NCBI RefSeq assembly: GCF_000956405.1
Contig: NZ_JYIV01000028.1
Coordinates: 124,001 to 188,000 of the forward strand
DNA: 64,000 bases
Origin: Microbacterium oxydans
GTDB taxonomy: Bacteria; Actinomycetota; Actinomycetes; Actinomycetales; Microbacteriaceae
Direction: 5' to 3'
Shown here: in pieces, positions 1 through 8,011 of the stretch
Numbering within the stretch: position 1 is the stretch's first letter
Layout of the letters: the number at the start of each line of letters is the position of its first letter
The notes under the pieces: generated by a model
What the model saw: only the letters and a program-made list of their open reading frames with translations
Database searches by the model: none
What the model was told of the DNA's origin: nothing
Program-made: the position numbers and the translations under genes

Positions 1-34
1 GCGCGGCGCCATCCGCTGAACAAGGTGATGGCCT

Positions 35-976
35 TCAGCCGAGCAGCTCCACCCCGAACTCGGCGACGACGGCGCGCAGTTCGGCGAGGTAGCGTTGCGC
101 CTGCTCGGTGAGCGGGATCGCGGCGTGGCCGATCCACCCGATCTCGATGTCCTCGTCCACGTCGAGGGGGATGGCGACGATCTCGGGATCGAGGTCGTCG
201 CTGATGATGCCGGTCGAGATGGTGTAGCCGTCGAGTCCGATCATCAGGTTGAAGATGGTCGCGCGGTCGGAGACGCGGATGTCCTGCGGGCTGGAGAGGG
301 TGGAGAGGATCTCCTCGGCGAAGTAGAAGGAGTTGTTCGCGCCCTGGTCGAAGGTGAGCCTCGGCACATCGGCGAGATCCGCGAGCGTGACGCGCTCCCG
401 CGCGGCGAGGGGGTTCTTGCGGGAGATGAAGATGTGCGGCTGCGCGACGAAGAGCGGATGGAACGCGAGCCCGGAGTCGCGGAGCAGCTTGTCGATCACG
501 TTGCGGTTGAAGTCGTTGCGATACAGGATGCCCAGTTCGCTGCGGAGGGTGCGGACGTCTTCGATGATGTCCCACGTACGCGTCTCGCGCAGGGAGAACT
601 CGTATTCGGCTGCCGAAGTCGCCTTGACCATCCGTACAAGCGCGTCGACGGCGAAGGAGTAGTGCTGGGTCGAGACGCCGAGGAGCCGCCGGGACGGAGG
701 TCGCCCGAGGTAACGCTGCTCCAGGAGCGCCACCTGCTCGACGACCTGTCGCGCATACCCGAGGAACTCCACGCCGTCCGTGGTGAGCGTCACCCCGCGA
801 GCGGAACGGAGCAGCAGGCTCCGACCCACTCTGCTCTCGAGGTCCTTCATCGCGGCGGACAGGGTGGGTTGCGCGACGTAGAGGAGGTCCGCGGCGGCGC
901 TGATCGACCCCTCCGCGGCGACTTCGATGTAATAGGTGAGCTGCTGCAGCGTGATCCCGTTCGAGCGCTTGGCCAT
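35..976 (-). CDS. LysR-family transcriptional regulator
   Basis: This 313-residue protein has the standard LysR layout. A winged helix-turn-helix occupies about residues 8-70 (LQQLTYYIEVAAEGSISAAA then QPTLSAAMKDLE), and a two-lobed periplasmic-binding-like effector domain follows to the end. It is transcribed away from mesX-mesD, with about 120 bp between the two starts, so it most likely controls that methionine synthase pair, in the way MetR controls metE elsewhere. That role is inferred from position only. The ligand is unknown. A short CATAG/CTATG repeat at its own start could be part of an autoregulatory site. The length is normal for the family. Confidence 0.9.
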   Translation of the reverse strand: MAKRSNGITLQQLTYYIEVAAEGSISAAADLLYVAQPTLSAAMKDLESRVGRSLLLRSARGVTLTTDGVEFLGYARQVVEQVALLEQRYLGRPPSRRLLGVSTQHYSFAVDALVRMVKATSAAEYEFSLRETRTWDIIEDVRTLRSELGILYRNDFNRNVIDKLLRDSGLAFHPLFVAQPHIFISRKNPLAARERVTLADLADVPRLTFDQGANNSFYFAEEILSTLSSPQDIRVSDRATIFNLMIGLDGYTISTGIISDDLDPEIVAIPLDVDEDIEIGWIGHAAIPLTEQAQRYLAELRAVVAEFGVELLG

Positions 977-1001
977 AGATTGACCCTATGTGACGGCATA
1001 G
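974..1001. promoter_or_regulatory. Possible LysR operator in the divergent mesX promoter
   Basis: CATAG (974-978) and CTATG (986-990) form an inverted repeat with a 7-nt spacer, and a further CATAG lies at 997-1001. LysR proteins bind such interrupted dyads between divergent genes. The first half overlaps the regulator's own start codon, which would suit autorepression. The half-sites are short, so chance occurrence is quite possible. Confidence 0.3.
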
Positions 1002-1096
1002 TCGACGCGCATTACCCGATGGGTCTCCACTGTCGTCATCATGGAAACACCCCGATCGAGGCCGAGCCCGGCCGATCTTCCACCGATTGGCCGCTC

Positions 1097-2101
1097 ATGG
1101 CATCCGAATTCACGTTCCGCATCACGACGACCCGTTTCGACGAGGACTACTCGCCGTCCGACGACTCCCGCATCACCACCAACTTCGCCAACCTGGCGCG
1201 TGGCGTGGACCGTCAGCAGAACCTCCGCAACGCCCTGACGATGATCGATCGGCGATTCAACGATCTGGCGCACTGGGACAACCCGAGCCGTGATCGCTAC
1301 ACACTCGAACTCGAGATCGTCTCGGTCGCGATCCAGTTCGCCACGGAGGGGGAGGACCGGGAGTTCCCCTTGCTCGAGGTGCTGGAGATCGCCGTGGTCG
1401 ATCGTCTGACGGGCGCACGCACCCAGGGCATCGTGGGCAACAACTTCTCGTCGTACATCCGCGACTTCGACTTCAGCGTGCGGCTGCCGGCGGCCAGCGC
1501 GGCCGCGGGCGGCTTCACCGTTCCCGACGATTTCGGCGACCTGCACGGCAAGCTCTTCCAGCACTTCCTCGACTCCGAGGCGTATCGGGAGCGCTTCTCT
1601 CTGTCGCCCGTGATCTGTATCAGCGTCTCGACCAGCAAGACCTACCGTCGCACGGAGAACCACCACCCGATCCTCGGTGTCGAGTACGAGCAGAAGGACC
1701 CATCGCTGACCGACGAGTACTTCGGGAAGATGGGTCTCTCGGTGCGGTACTTCATGCCGCGGGGCAGCGTCGCGCCGCTGGCGTTCTACTTCCGTGGTGA
1801 TCTGCTGAGCGACTACACGAACCTCCAGCTCATCGGCACGATCAGCACGATGGAGACGTTCCAGAAGATCTACCGTCCGGAGATCTACAACGCGAACTCC
1901 GAGGCCGCGACCATCTACCGGCCCACCCTCGAGCAGCAGGACTACTCGGTGACCAAGATCGCCTACGACCGCGAGGAGCGGAGCCGGCTCGCGGCCGAGC
2001 AGGGGCAGTACGCCGACGCGCACCTCATGAAGCCACACGGCGAGCTGCTCGAGAGGTGGGCCGCCGGCCGCTCCGCCGACTCTCTGGTCTCTGTCGGATG
2101 A
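1097..2101 (+). CDS. mesX: MesX, DUF1852 partner of the oxygen-dependent methionine synthase
   Basis: A 334-residue DUF1852 protein. Members of this family sit next to short, core-MetE-like methionine synthases and are needed for their activity. In published genetic work (four families of folate-independent methionine synthases) the pair is called MesX/MesD and works only in the presence of oxygen. MesX itself has no signal peptide or membrane segment and is presumed to supply or modify the methyl donor. The start is set at the ATG giving MASEFTFRITTTRFDEDY, which matches the usual family N-terminus. The open frame runs further upstream, but that part is antisense to the LysR gene. Its stop overlaps the mesD start (ATGA), so the two are translationally coupled. 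Confidence 0.88.
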   Translation: MASEFTFRITTTRFDEDYSPSDDSRITTNFANLARGVDRQQNLRNALTMIDRRFNDLAHWDNPSRDRYTLELEIVSVAIQFATEGEDREFPLLEVLEIAVVDRLTGARTQGIVGNNFSSYIRDFDFSVRLPAASAAAGGFTVPDDFGDLHGKLFQHFLDSEAYRERFSLSPVICISVSTSKTYRRTENHHPILGVEYEQKDPSLTDEYFGKMGLSVRYFMPRGSVAPLAFYFRGDLLSDYTNLQLIGTISTMETFQKIYRPEIYNANSEAATIYRPTLEQQDYSVTKIAYDREERSRLAAEQGQYADAHLMKPHGELLERWAAGRSADSLVSVG

Positions 2102-3156
2102 CGAACGGACGAGCCCCGATCATGCCCGAGATCCTTCCCACCTCCATCGTCGGCAGCCTGCCGAAGCCCTCCTGGCTGGCCGAGCCCGAGACGCTCTGGT
2201 CCCCGTGGAAGCTGGAGGGCGATGCTCTGGTGGAGGGCGTGCAGGATGCGCTCCGCATCACCGTGCACGAGCAGCGTCAGGCCGGCATCGACATCATCAG
2301 CGACGGGGAGCAGTCGCGCCAGCACTTCGTCACGACGTTCATCGAGCACCTCTCCGGTGTCGACTTCGACCAGCGGGAGACCGTGCGGATCCGCGACCGG
2401 TACGACGCCAGCGTGCCGACCGTCGTCGGCGCCGTGAGCCGCGAGAAGCCCGTGTTCGTCGAGGACGCGACCTTCCTCCGTCAGCAGACCGACCAGCCCA
2501 TCAAGTGGGCTCTGCCCGGTCCGATGACCATGATCGACACGCTCTACGATCGCCACTACAAGAGCCGCGAGAAGCTGGCCTGGGAGTTCGCGACCATCCT
2601 CAATCAGGAGGCGAAGGAGCTCGAGGCGGCCGGGGTGGACATCATCCAGTTCGACGAGCCGGCCTTCAACGTGTTCTTCGACGACGTGCAGGACTGGGGT
2701 GTGGCCGTGCTCGAACGCGCGGCGGAGGGCCTGCGCGCGGAGACGGTGGTGCACATCTGCTACGGGTACGGCATCAAGGCGAACACCGACTGGAAGGCGA
2801 CCCTCGGGTCGGAGTGGCGGCAGTACGAGAAGTCGTTCCCGCTCCTGCAGCAGTCGAGCATCGACACCGTCTCGCTGGAGAGTCACCACTCGCACGTCCC
2901 CCTGGACCTCATCGAGCTCATCCGGGGCAAGAAGGTCATGCTCGGAGCCATCGACGTCGCCAGCCAGACCATCGAGACGCCGGAGGAGGTCGCCGACACC
3001 CTCCGTAACGCGCTCCGCTTCGTCGATGCGGACAAGCTCGTGCCGAGCACGAACTGCGGGTTGGCTCCGTTGCCACGAGATGTCGCCCGTGGCAAGCTGC
3101 GGGCGCTCAGCGCGGGTGCCGCTCTCCTCCGCGAGGAGCTCGCCACCGCGCTCTGA
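2098..3156 (+). CDS. mesD: MesD, core-MetE-type folate-independent methionine synthase
   Basis: At 352 residues this matches only the C-terminal catalytic half of cobalamin-independent methionine synthase (MetE is about 750). The zinc ligands expected for transfer of a methyl group to homocysteine are visible: His219 and Cys221 (VHICYG), Glu261 (SLESHH) and Cys320 (STNCGL). The DEP motif at 186-188 is also present. It lacks the folate-binding N-terminal half, so methyl-tetrahydrofolate is unlikely to be the donor. With MesX upstream it belongs to the MesD group, which uses an unidentified donor and oxygen. The start ATG overlaps the mesX stop. A second in-frame ATG at 2122 is possible. Confidence 0.88.
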   Translation: MTNGRAPIMPEILPTSIVGSLPKPSWLAEPETLWSPWKLEGDALVEGVQDALRITVHEQRQAGIDIISDGEQSRQHFVTTFIEHLSGVDFDQRETVRIRDRYDASVPTVVGAVSREKPVFVEDATFLRQQTDQPIKWALPGPMTMIDTLYDRHYKSREKLAWEFATILNQEAKELEAAGVDIIQFDEPAFNVFFDDVQDWGVAVLERAAEGLRAETVVHICYGYGIKANTDWKATLGSEWRQYEKSFPLLQQSSIDTVSLESHHSHVPLDLIELIRGKKVMLGAIDVASQTIETPEEVADTLRNALRFVDADKLVPSTNCGLAPLPRDVARGKLRALSAGAALLREELATAL

Positions 3157-3198
3157 TAGCCTCGAGCTTCCGTGCAGCAATCCGAGGAGGTGGTACCC

Positions 3199-3249
3199 GT
3201 GAACGAACTCACGTCGGTGCTCCTCCAGGGAGACACGGTCGGGCGATAG
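3199..3249 (+). CDS. Possible 16-residue leader peptide
   Basis: A GTG at 3199 follows a strong Shine-Dalgarno (GAGGAGG at 3184-3190, 8 nt spacing) and opens a 16-codon frame (MNELTSVLLQGDTVGR) ending in TAG. The stop abuts a long inverted repeat that runs up to the start codon of the next gene. A -10-like TAGCCT sits at about 3157. A good ribosome site before so short a frame suggests a regulatory leader, but no run of a particular codon points to what it might sense. Confidence 0.3.
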   Translation: MNELTSVLLQGDTVGR

Positions 3250-3297
3250 GTCGTCCGGGAGCGCCGCTTCCTCGCCGCACTCCCGAGAGGCACGACC
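3249..3297 (+). promoter_or_regulatory. Two-step inverted repeat at the ribosome site of the hydrolase gene
   Basis: GGTCGT (3249-3254) pairs with ACGACC (3292-3297), and inside it CGGGAG (3256-3261) pairs with CTCCCG (3280-3285). The ribosome site GAGAGG lies in the 3' bulge between the two helices, and ATG 3298 follows at once. If it forms, the structure would limit initiation at the hydrolase gene. Together with the short frame just upstream it could be a translational attenuator. Confidence 0.4.
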
Positions 3298-4047
3298 ATG
3301 CAATTCACTTCACGACGAATCCTCGACGACCGCATCGTCGAGCGCGAGTTCACGCTCGACGACATCTCCGGCATCCTCTGGACGCCGCCCGCCGCATCGT
3401 CGACCGCACCCGTCCCGCTCATCCTCATGGGCCAGCCCGGCGGTATCGGCATGCGGCGCATGTATCCGAGACTGGTCGCGCGTGCACGCAGCGCCAGTGC
3501 ACAGGGCTTCGCCACCGTGGCGATCGAGCTGCCGGGGGCCGGTGAACGCGCTCCACTGCCCGGCGCCGAGCTGGCCAGAGCCGACCTCATGCGAGCGATC
3601 ACCGCCGGAGAGAAGCCTTCCGCGGATGTCATCGACCGGCTGATCCTCCCTCTGGTGGACCGGGCGGTCCCCGAGTGGCAGCTGACCCTCGACGAGCTCC
3701 TGGAGCTTCCGGACATCGGCGACCGCGTCGCATTCTCCGGAGGGGTGATCGCGATCGGCACCCGCCTCGCCGCGATCGACTCACGCATCGTGGCGGCCGG
3801 ACTCTTCGCAGGCAGCTTCGTCCCGCGCTCGACGATGGCAGAGGCGCGACGGGTGACGATCCCGCTGCACGTGCTGCTCCAGTGGGACGACGAGGGCAAC
3901 GACCGGCAGATGGCGCTCGACCTGTTCGACGCCTTCGGCTCGACGGAGAAGACGCTGTACGCCAACATGGGCGGCCACACCGGAGTGCCGCCGTTCGCGG
4001 GGGAGGACGCCGCCCGCTTCTTCGCCCGTCACCTCGGTGGTGCGTGA
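3298..4047 (+). CDS. Alpha/beta hydrolase of unknown substrate
   Basis: A 249-residue cytoplasmic alpha/beta hydrolase, without signal peptide. The likely triad is Ser147 in the elbow AFSGG (Ala in place of the first Gly of GxSxG), Asp197 or Asp198 in LLQWDDEG, and His227 in MGGHTG. The oxyanion-loop region LILMGQPGG lies near residue 41. The LLQWDDE...FDAFGS.EKTL block is typical of a family of actinobacterial dienelactone-hydrolase-like proteins whose substrates are not known. It follows mesD by 141 bp and is preceded by a structured leader with a possible short peptide. A role in methionine metabolism is not shown. Confidence 0.8.
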   Translation: MQFTSRRILDDRIVEREFTLDDISGILWTPPAASSTAPVPLILMGQPGGIGMRRMYPRLVARARSASAQGFATVAIELPGAGERAPLPGAELARADLMRAITAGEKPSADVIDRLILPLVDRAVPEWQLTLDELLELPDIGDRVAFSGGVIAIGTRLAAIDSRIVAAGLFAGSFVPRSTMAEARRVTIPLHVLLQWDDEGNDRQMALDLFDAFGSTEKTLYANMGGHTGVPPFAGEDAARFFARHLGGA

Positions 4048-4108
4048 GGGCGGTACGCGGGGTGAGCGGGCATCGATAGATTGAAGACCATCCGCAGAAA
4101 GGAACTCG

Positions 4109-4498
4109 ATGGCATCGCTCGTCACCGCACTCGATCACCTCCAGCTCTCGGTCGCGCGCCTGGACGAAGCCGTCGCGTGGTACACCGACGTCCTCGGCTT
4201 TCGGCTGCTCACGAACTACGGTGCCTACGCCATGTTGCGACTCGAGCCCGGCCTCGACGTCATGCTCTGGGAAGCCGTCGACCACACGCCTGTGCAGGTC
4301 GCCGTCGACGGTGAGACGAAGCCGATCTTCTTCCTCAAGACCGAGAGCTTCGATCAGCTCGCCGCTCGTCTCGAACAGGAGCAGGTGCGGGTCGCCGGAA
4401 TCGAGGATCTCGGCTTCGCGCGATTCCTGAAGTTCTACGACCCCAGCGACAACTTCCTCGGCGCCATCGAGTTCGCGCAGGATCCCTCAGCCGCGTGA
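4109..4498 (+). CDS. VOC-family (glyoxalase/bleomycin-resistance fold) protein
   Basis: A 129-residue vicinal-oxygen-chelate protein made of two beta-alpha-beta-beta-beta modules. The first carries LDHLQLSVARLDEAVAWYTDVLGF, with a His that is usually a metal ligand, and the C-terminal module ends in FYDPSDNFLGAIEF, where the Glu would complete the metal site. The ribosome site AGAAAGGA precedes ATG by about 8 nt. Such proteins include lyases, dioxygenases and antibiotic-binding proteins. Nothing nearby fixes the substrate. Confidence 0.8.
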   Translation: MASLVTALDHLQLSVARLDEAVAWYTDVLGFRLLTNYGAYAMLRLEPGLDVMLWEAVDHTPVQVAVDGETKPIFFLKTESFDQLAARLEQEQVRVAGIEDLGFARFLKFYDPSDNFLGAIEFAQDPSAA

Positions 4499-4828
4499 TC
4501 TGAACCACGTTCGAAGGCGAGGCGCTCGCCGAGGGGGAGGGATTCGGCGAACGCCCCGCCTGCGCCCGGTGGTTGCGAGCGCGGCCCCCCACGATCTCGC
4601 GCTACGACCGGAGCACGATCAGGATGCGCCCGATGGAGCCGGAATGCAACGGACCTTCGTGTTTTCCTGCATAGTCTGGACAAAAGTCGCTGTCGGTGGC
4701 CGCAGACGCGGGAGCTGGATCCGTCCGGACGGTTCCGGGTCCTGTCAAGGCCCGATGCGTCGACGAAAGATCGCCCTAAAGTCATCGAATGCCACCCATG
4801 ACCCGACGGGTGGCAGGAGGACTCGCCG
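4499..4828. other. Intergenic region before the Ser/Thr kinase
   Basis: This 330-bp stretch holds a small hairpin just after the VOC gene (GGCGAG 4516-4521 with CTCGCC 4525-4530), which may end transcription although no T-run follows. It also holds TAGTCT (4672-4677) and TAAAGT (4777-4782), which resemble -10 boxes, and the palindrome at the kinase start. Short open frames here have no ribosome site or family resemblance, and I call none of them genes. Confidence 0.5.
4790..4815. promoter_or_regulatory. Perfect 8-bp inverted repeat at the kinase ribosome site
   Basis: TGCCACCC (4790-4797) and GGGTGGCA (4808-4815) are perfectly complementary with a 10-nt spacer. The right half runs into the Shine-Dalgarno AGGAGG (4815-4820) of the kinase gene, and a possible -10 TAAAGT (4777-4782) would place the transcript start at the left half. 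It could be a repressor site or an mRNA hairpin that hides the ribosome site. Confidence 0.45.
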
Positions 4829-6262
4829 ATGATCGAAGACTCTGCGCCCACTGACTCTGCGCCCACTGATCCTGCGCCCACGCAAGAACTGCTGGGCGGG
4901 CGCTATCAGCTGAGGGACTGCGTCGGACAGGGCGGCATGGCCCGCGTGTATCGTGCCGACGACGTCCTGCTCGGCAGGACGGTGGCGATCAAGCTGCTGA
5001 ACGAAGGCACGGAGGGCGCTTCCTCCGAGCGTGCGCGCAGTGAGATGACGGTGCTGGCCTCGCTCAACCACCCTGCGATGGTCACGCTCTACGACGCCCA
5101 GCTGGTGCCGGGCAAGGCAGAGTACCTGGTGATGGAGTTCGTCGACGGCCCGACGCTGTCCGCCCGCATCGCCCAGGGTCCCGTGCCGCCGACCGACGTC
5201 GCCATGATCGCCGCGGATCTCGCCGAAGCACTGCATGTGGTGCACGGTGCCGGCGTGGTGCACCGCGATGTGAAGCCGTCGAACGTGCTGCTCTCGCCCA
5301 CCTCGCTCCCGGGGAGTCGTTCGGGCGCGAAGCTCGCCGACTTCGGCATCTCCGTGCTCGTCGACGATGCCCGACTGACATCCCCCGGCGTCGTCATCGG
5401 CACCGCTGCCTACCTCGCCCCCGAGCAGCTCCGGGGCGCACCTCCTGCTCCGGCGGCCGACATCTACGCCCTGGGTCTCGTGCTGCTGGAGGCACTCACC
5501 GGGAAGCGGGCGTTCGGCCAGGCTGAGGGGATCGGGGCGGCGATGGCTCGTCTCATCGAGGTCCCTGCAGTTCCGAGATCCGTGGGTCCGCAGTGGGCGG
5601 ATCTGCTGACCCGGATGGTGGCGATCGCCCCTGAGGACCGGCCGAGTGCTGCTGCCGTGTTCGCCGCGGCCTCCATGCTCGCGTCTGCCCCGGTCGTGCC
5701 CCCTCGCCCTCCCGTGCCCGTGATCGCCCCTCCGGTCCCGGCCGCGAGCGCAGCATCCGCCGTCAGCACCGCACCTACGCGGCTCCTCTCCTCGAAGACT
5801 CCGGAGCGCGTGGTGCCCACGCGTCGCCCGACGCACCGGTGGGGTGTGATCGGCACCGCCGCTGTCGCGGTCGCCGCATCCGTCCTTGTCGGAGTGTGGG
5901 CGGCGGGGCAGGGCTTCGGGGACACCGGCATCGTCAAGACCGGGGATGTCGAATCCGTCGTCACCGAGCAGACACCGGAACCGTCGCCCTCGATCGCGCC
6001 GACGCCGGACCAGGCGGACGTGGCGCAGGACAGCCCCGTAACGGTGGTCCCCGTCGTCCCGGCCGAGAACACGCAGCCGGGAACGGTCGATCAGGTCGTC
6101 GATCAGACGAAGGACGAGCTGAAGGCAGCGGAACAGGCCGCCAAGGACGACCGCAAGGCACAGGAACAAGCCCAGAAGGCGGCCGAGCAGGAGCAGAAGA
6201 AGGCGGACAAGGAACAGGAGAAGGCGGACAAAGAGCAGGAGAGACGCGACGCGAAGAAGTAG
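4829..6262 (+). CDS. Membrane serine/threonine protein kinase (PknB-like)
   Basis: A 477-residue Hanks-type kinase with all catalytic elements: glycine loop VGQGGMARVY (about 32-41), Lys55 in VAIKLL, HRDVKPSN (145-152), DFG (171-173) and APE (197-199). A Pro/Ala-rich linker leads to one membrane segment at about 338-358. The outer part ends in a strongly charged, probably helical tail (about 418-477) built from KDDRKAQEQ/EQKKADKEQE-like repeats. There are no PASTA domains, so it does not sense muropeptides in the PknB way. The N-terminus has a short APTD repeat encoded by a near-perfect 15-bp tandem repeat. It is preceded by the palindrome at 4790-4815. Confidence 0.93.
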   Translation: MIEDSAPTDSAPTDPAPTQELLGGRYQLRDCVGQGGMARVYRADDVLLGRTVAIKLLNEGTEGASSERARSEMTVLASLNHPAMVTLYDAQLVPGKAEYLVMEFVDGPTLSARIAQGPVPPTDVAMIAADLAEALHVVHGAGVVHRDVKPSNVLLSPTSLPGSRSGAKLADFGISVLVDDARLTSPGVVIGTAAYLAPEQLRGAPPAPAADIYALGLVLLEALTGKRAFGQAEGIGAAMARLIEVPAVPRSVGPQWADLLTRMVAIAPEDRPSAAAVFAAASMLASAPVVPPRPPVPVIAPPVPAASAASAVSTAPTRLLSSKTPERVVPTRRPTHRWGVIGTAAVAVAASVLVGVWAAGQGFGDTGIVKTGDVESVVTEQTPEPSPSIAPTPDQADVAQDSPVTVVPVVPAENTQPGTVDQVVDQTKDELKAAEQAAKDDRKAQEQAQKAAEQEQKKADKEQEKADKEQERRDAKK

Positions 6263-6277
6263 CGTCACCCGACCCGA

Positions 6278-6718
6278 TCAGCCCGCCGTGGCGGCGGCCC
6301 GCTCTCCGTCGGAGTTCGGCGTCCACCCGTACCAGCCGCCGTCCGTGGCCATCACGCTCCAGTCGCGGCAGACGAAGACGGTCTTCGCCTTGTAGGGATC
6401 GGGGGCGCCGTCGAGGGTCCAGGAGGGCGCCGACTGCCGCTCGACCTCGGTGCAGGCGTCGGCAAGGTCGGACGGGCTGGTCAGGAGGATCACCGCGTCT
6501 TCGGCCTTCTCGACCGTCGAGGTGCGCACGGTGATCTGCGAGGAATCTGCGGGGATCCAGTCCGCGTCGACTCCCGCCCCCTTCGCGAAAGCGGCCGCAT
6601 CGTCGAAAGTCGACGTCGACTGCTTGTGGACGATGCTGTCGAAAGCAGAGCACCCGGTGAGCGAGAGTGCCCCCGCGAAGATCAGGGCGGAGGCGGCGAG
6701 AAGCGGTCGTACGTTCAT
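6278..6718 (-). CDS. Small secreted lipoprotein of unknown function
   Basis: A 146-residue protein with a lipoprotein signal peptide: MNVRPLL, a hydrophobic stretch, then the lipobox LSLTGC with Cys23 as the lipidated residue. The rest (SAFDSIVHKQSTSTFDDAAAFAKGAGVDADWIP...) resembles lipoproteins common in Microbacterium, with a conserved Trp-rich end (WYGWTPNSDGE). The start at 6718 is chosen because it gives a proper signal peptide. It is convergent with the kinase, 15 bp away. Role not known. Confidence 0.8.
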   Translation of the reverse strand: MNVRPLLAASALIFAGALSLTGCSAFDSIVHKQSTSTFDDAAAFAKGAGVDADWIPADSSQITVRTSTVEKAEDAVILLTSPSDLADACTEVERQSAPSWTLDGAPDPYKAKTVFVCRDWSVMATDGGWYGWTPNSDGERAAATAG

Positions 6719-6880
6719 GCCTTCAGCTTCGTGGGCGTGAGGCTGTCGCGGCATCCCTCGTGCGAGGTATCGGCGTACCTCGCACGGATGACGTGCGCCC
6801 GGCGGACGATCTGAATGGAGGGCGTCGGCGGCTGCCGCTGTCGTCTATCGAACACGGGACGACGGTCGTAATCTGGATCG

Positions 6881-7198
6881 ATGGGACAGCTCATCTACGG
6901 AGGGTCCACGGCCCCGATCCTGATCGAGGATCGCGCGCTCGCCCACCTCAAGGTCGTGATCGCCACAAAGCTCCGGAGGCAGGAGAGCTTCACGTTGAGC
7001 TGGGTGCACAAAGACGGCGAAGCCCCTGGACGATCGACGATATGGCTGCACCCGTCGATCCCGCTCCGGTTCATCTTCGACGAGACCGAGGCGCCGGTCC
7101 TCAACCCGGAGTGGCTCACCGCGCTGTCGCAGACCCTCAGCAGCTCGGGCGGGATCTGCCTCGTCGACGAGATCATCGACCCCACTCTGCCCGGCTGA
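6881..7198 (+). CDS. DUF7882-family protein, copy 1
   Basis: A 105-residue soluble protein opening with MGQLIYGGSTAPILIEDRALAHL, followed by KLRR.ESF.LSW and a TIWLHP block. These features are shared with two further copies in the next 2 kb. The family is frequent in Microbacteriaceae and has often been mislabelled as ATP-dependent DNA ligase, but no ligase motif is present and its function is unknown. The -10 box TAATCT (6869-6874) ends 6 nt before ATG, so the mRNA is probably leaderless. Copies 1 and 3 are closest to each other. Confidence 0.85.
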   Translation: MGQLIYGGSTAPILIEDRALAHLKVVIATKLRRQESFTLSWVHKDGEAPGRSTIWLHPSIPLRFIFDETEAPVLNPEWLTALSQTLSSSGGICLVDEIIDPTLPG

Positions 7199-7348
7199 AC
7201 GGGCCGCTGTCGTCCCTCGTGAGTCGGCGTGCGACAGATGACAGCCCTGATGTCTCCCATGTGTGCGATGCTGGGAGGACACCACTCAGCGATCATCTCG
7301 GTTGCGCCTCTGGCACGGGTTCCCGTGGCGAAAACAGAGGAGCCCATC

Positions 7349-7687
7349 ATGGGCAGGTTCATCTACGAAGGCGACGTCAAGACCGAGATCGAGGATCGTG
7401 CGCTGACGCACATCCAGCTCGTCATGACCGCCAAACTCCGTCGCGGCGAACCCTTCGGTTTCAGCTGGAAGGAAGACGTCAGCATCGGCGGCGGACGTAC
7501 GACCGTATGGGTGCACGGCGGCAGCGCACTCGTCTTCAAGTACAGCGGGAGCCGTCAGCCCTCCATCAACCGCGAGTGGATCGAAGCTCTCGCCTTCACC
7601 GCGAACTCTCCGAGCGGTCTGTACCTCGTGCGCGAGCCGGCAGACGTCGCCCCGCGCGAGCCCAACCGGGTTCTCGAGCCCGCGTAA
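7349..7687 (+). CDS. DUF7882-family protein, copy 2
   Basis: A 112-residue paralogue of the proteins at 6881 and 8607, starting MGRFIYEGDVKTEIEDRALTHIQ. It keeps the KLRRGEPFGFSW and TTVWVHGGSALVF blocks and ends in an ANSPSGLYLVREP segment that copies 1 and 3 lack or have altered. This makes it the most typical family member here. The start is set by homology with the other copies and by GAGG a few bases upstream. Unlike copies 1 and 3 it does not show the TAATCT-6-ATG arrangement. Function unknown. Confidence 0.85.
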   Translation: MGRFIYEGDVKTEIEDRALTHIQLVMTAKLRRGEPFGFSWKEDVSIGGGRTTVWVHGGSALVFKYSGSRQPSINREWIEALAFTANSPSGLYLVREPADVAPREPNRVLEPA

Positions 7688-7696
7688 GCCGCAGGC

Positions 7697-7739
7697 GACG
7701 CGTCCGTCCGAGACCAGTCAGGCTGCGGACGGATGCGTC
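7697..7739 (+). terminator. Strong hairpin after DUF7882 copy 2
   Basis: GACGCGTCCGTCCG (7697-7710) pairs with CGGACGGATGCGTC (7726-7739), 13 of 14 positions, over a 15-nt loop. It lies between two convergent genes and probably ends transcription in both directions. There is no T-run, as is usual in this genome. Confidence 0.65.
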
Positions 7740-7759
7740 GTCGGTCATCCGAGCGGAGC

Positions 7760-7909
7760 TCAGCCTCCGGACGGGTTCTCGAGCGGCCTGCCGTTCTCGT
7801 CGGTGGTCTCCTCCTCGAGCACCTCGTCGGTGTCGGGTGCGCCACCCGACGCGGTGTCGGCCTCCTCATCGGGGCCGGGGGTTCCCTGCGTGTTCTTCGG
7901 ATCGCTCAT
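7760..7909 (-). CDS. Acidic microprotein, 49 residues
   Basis: The frame begins MSDPKNTQGTPGPDEEADTA and ends NGRPLENPSGG. A clear ribosome site (AAGGAGAG) stands 4-5 nt before ATG. It is very rich in Asp, Glu, Gly, Pro and Thr, has no hydrophobic core, and is probably disordered. Two similar tiny acidic proteins lie at 9562-9735 and 9782-9934 on the same strand, all within the DUF7882 cluster. Function unknown. Coding is supported by the ribosome site and by the repeated occurrence of the type. Confidence 0.65.
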   Translation of the reverse strand: MSDPKNTQGTPGPDEEADTASGGAPDTDEVLEEETTDENGRPLENPSGG

Positions 7910-8011
7910 GCTTCTCTCCTTTCGTCGGACGGGCGACGCTAGTCGTCGACGCTGATCGTCGTCAGGGGGTTGACCGCACGCGGGCGCAGGGGTGCTGATA
8001 ATCTGCGGGCC

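Noticed and set aside
3298..4047. Hydrolase apparently lacking its nucleophile serine
   Set aside because: Aligning on IGTR suggested Ala at the nucleophile site, but the ungapped match to the downstream DSR block places Ser147 (AFSGG) at the elbow, so the triad is probably intact.
4569..4832. An 87-codon frame in the gap before the kinase
   Set aside because: It has no ribosome site or -10 in position, an Arg-rich random composition, and overlaps the palindrome and kinase ribosome site.
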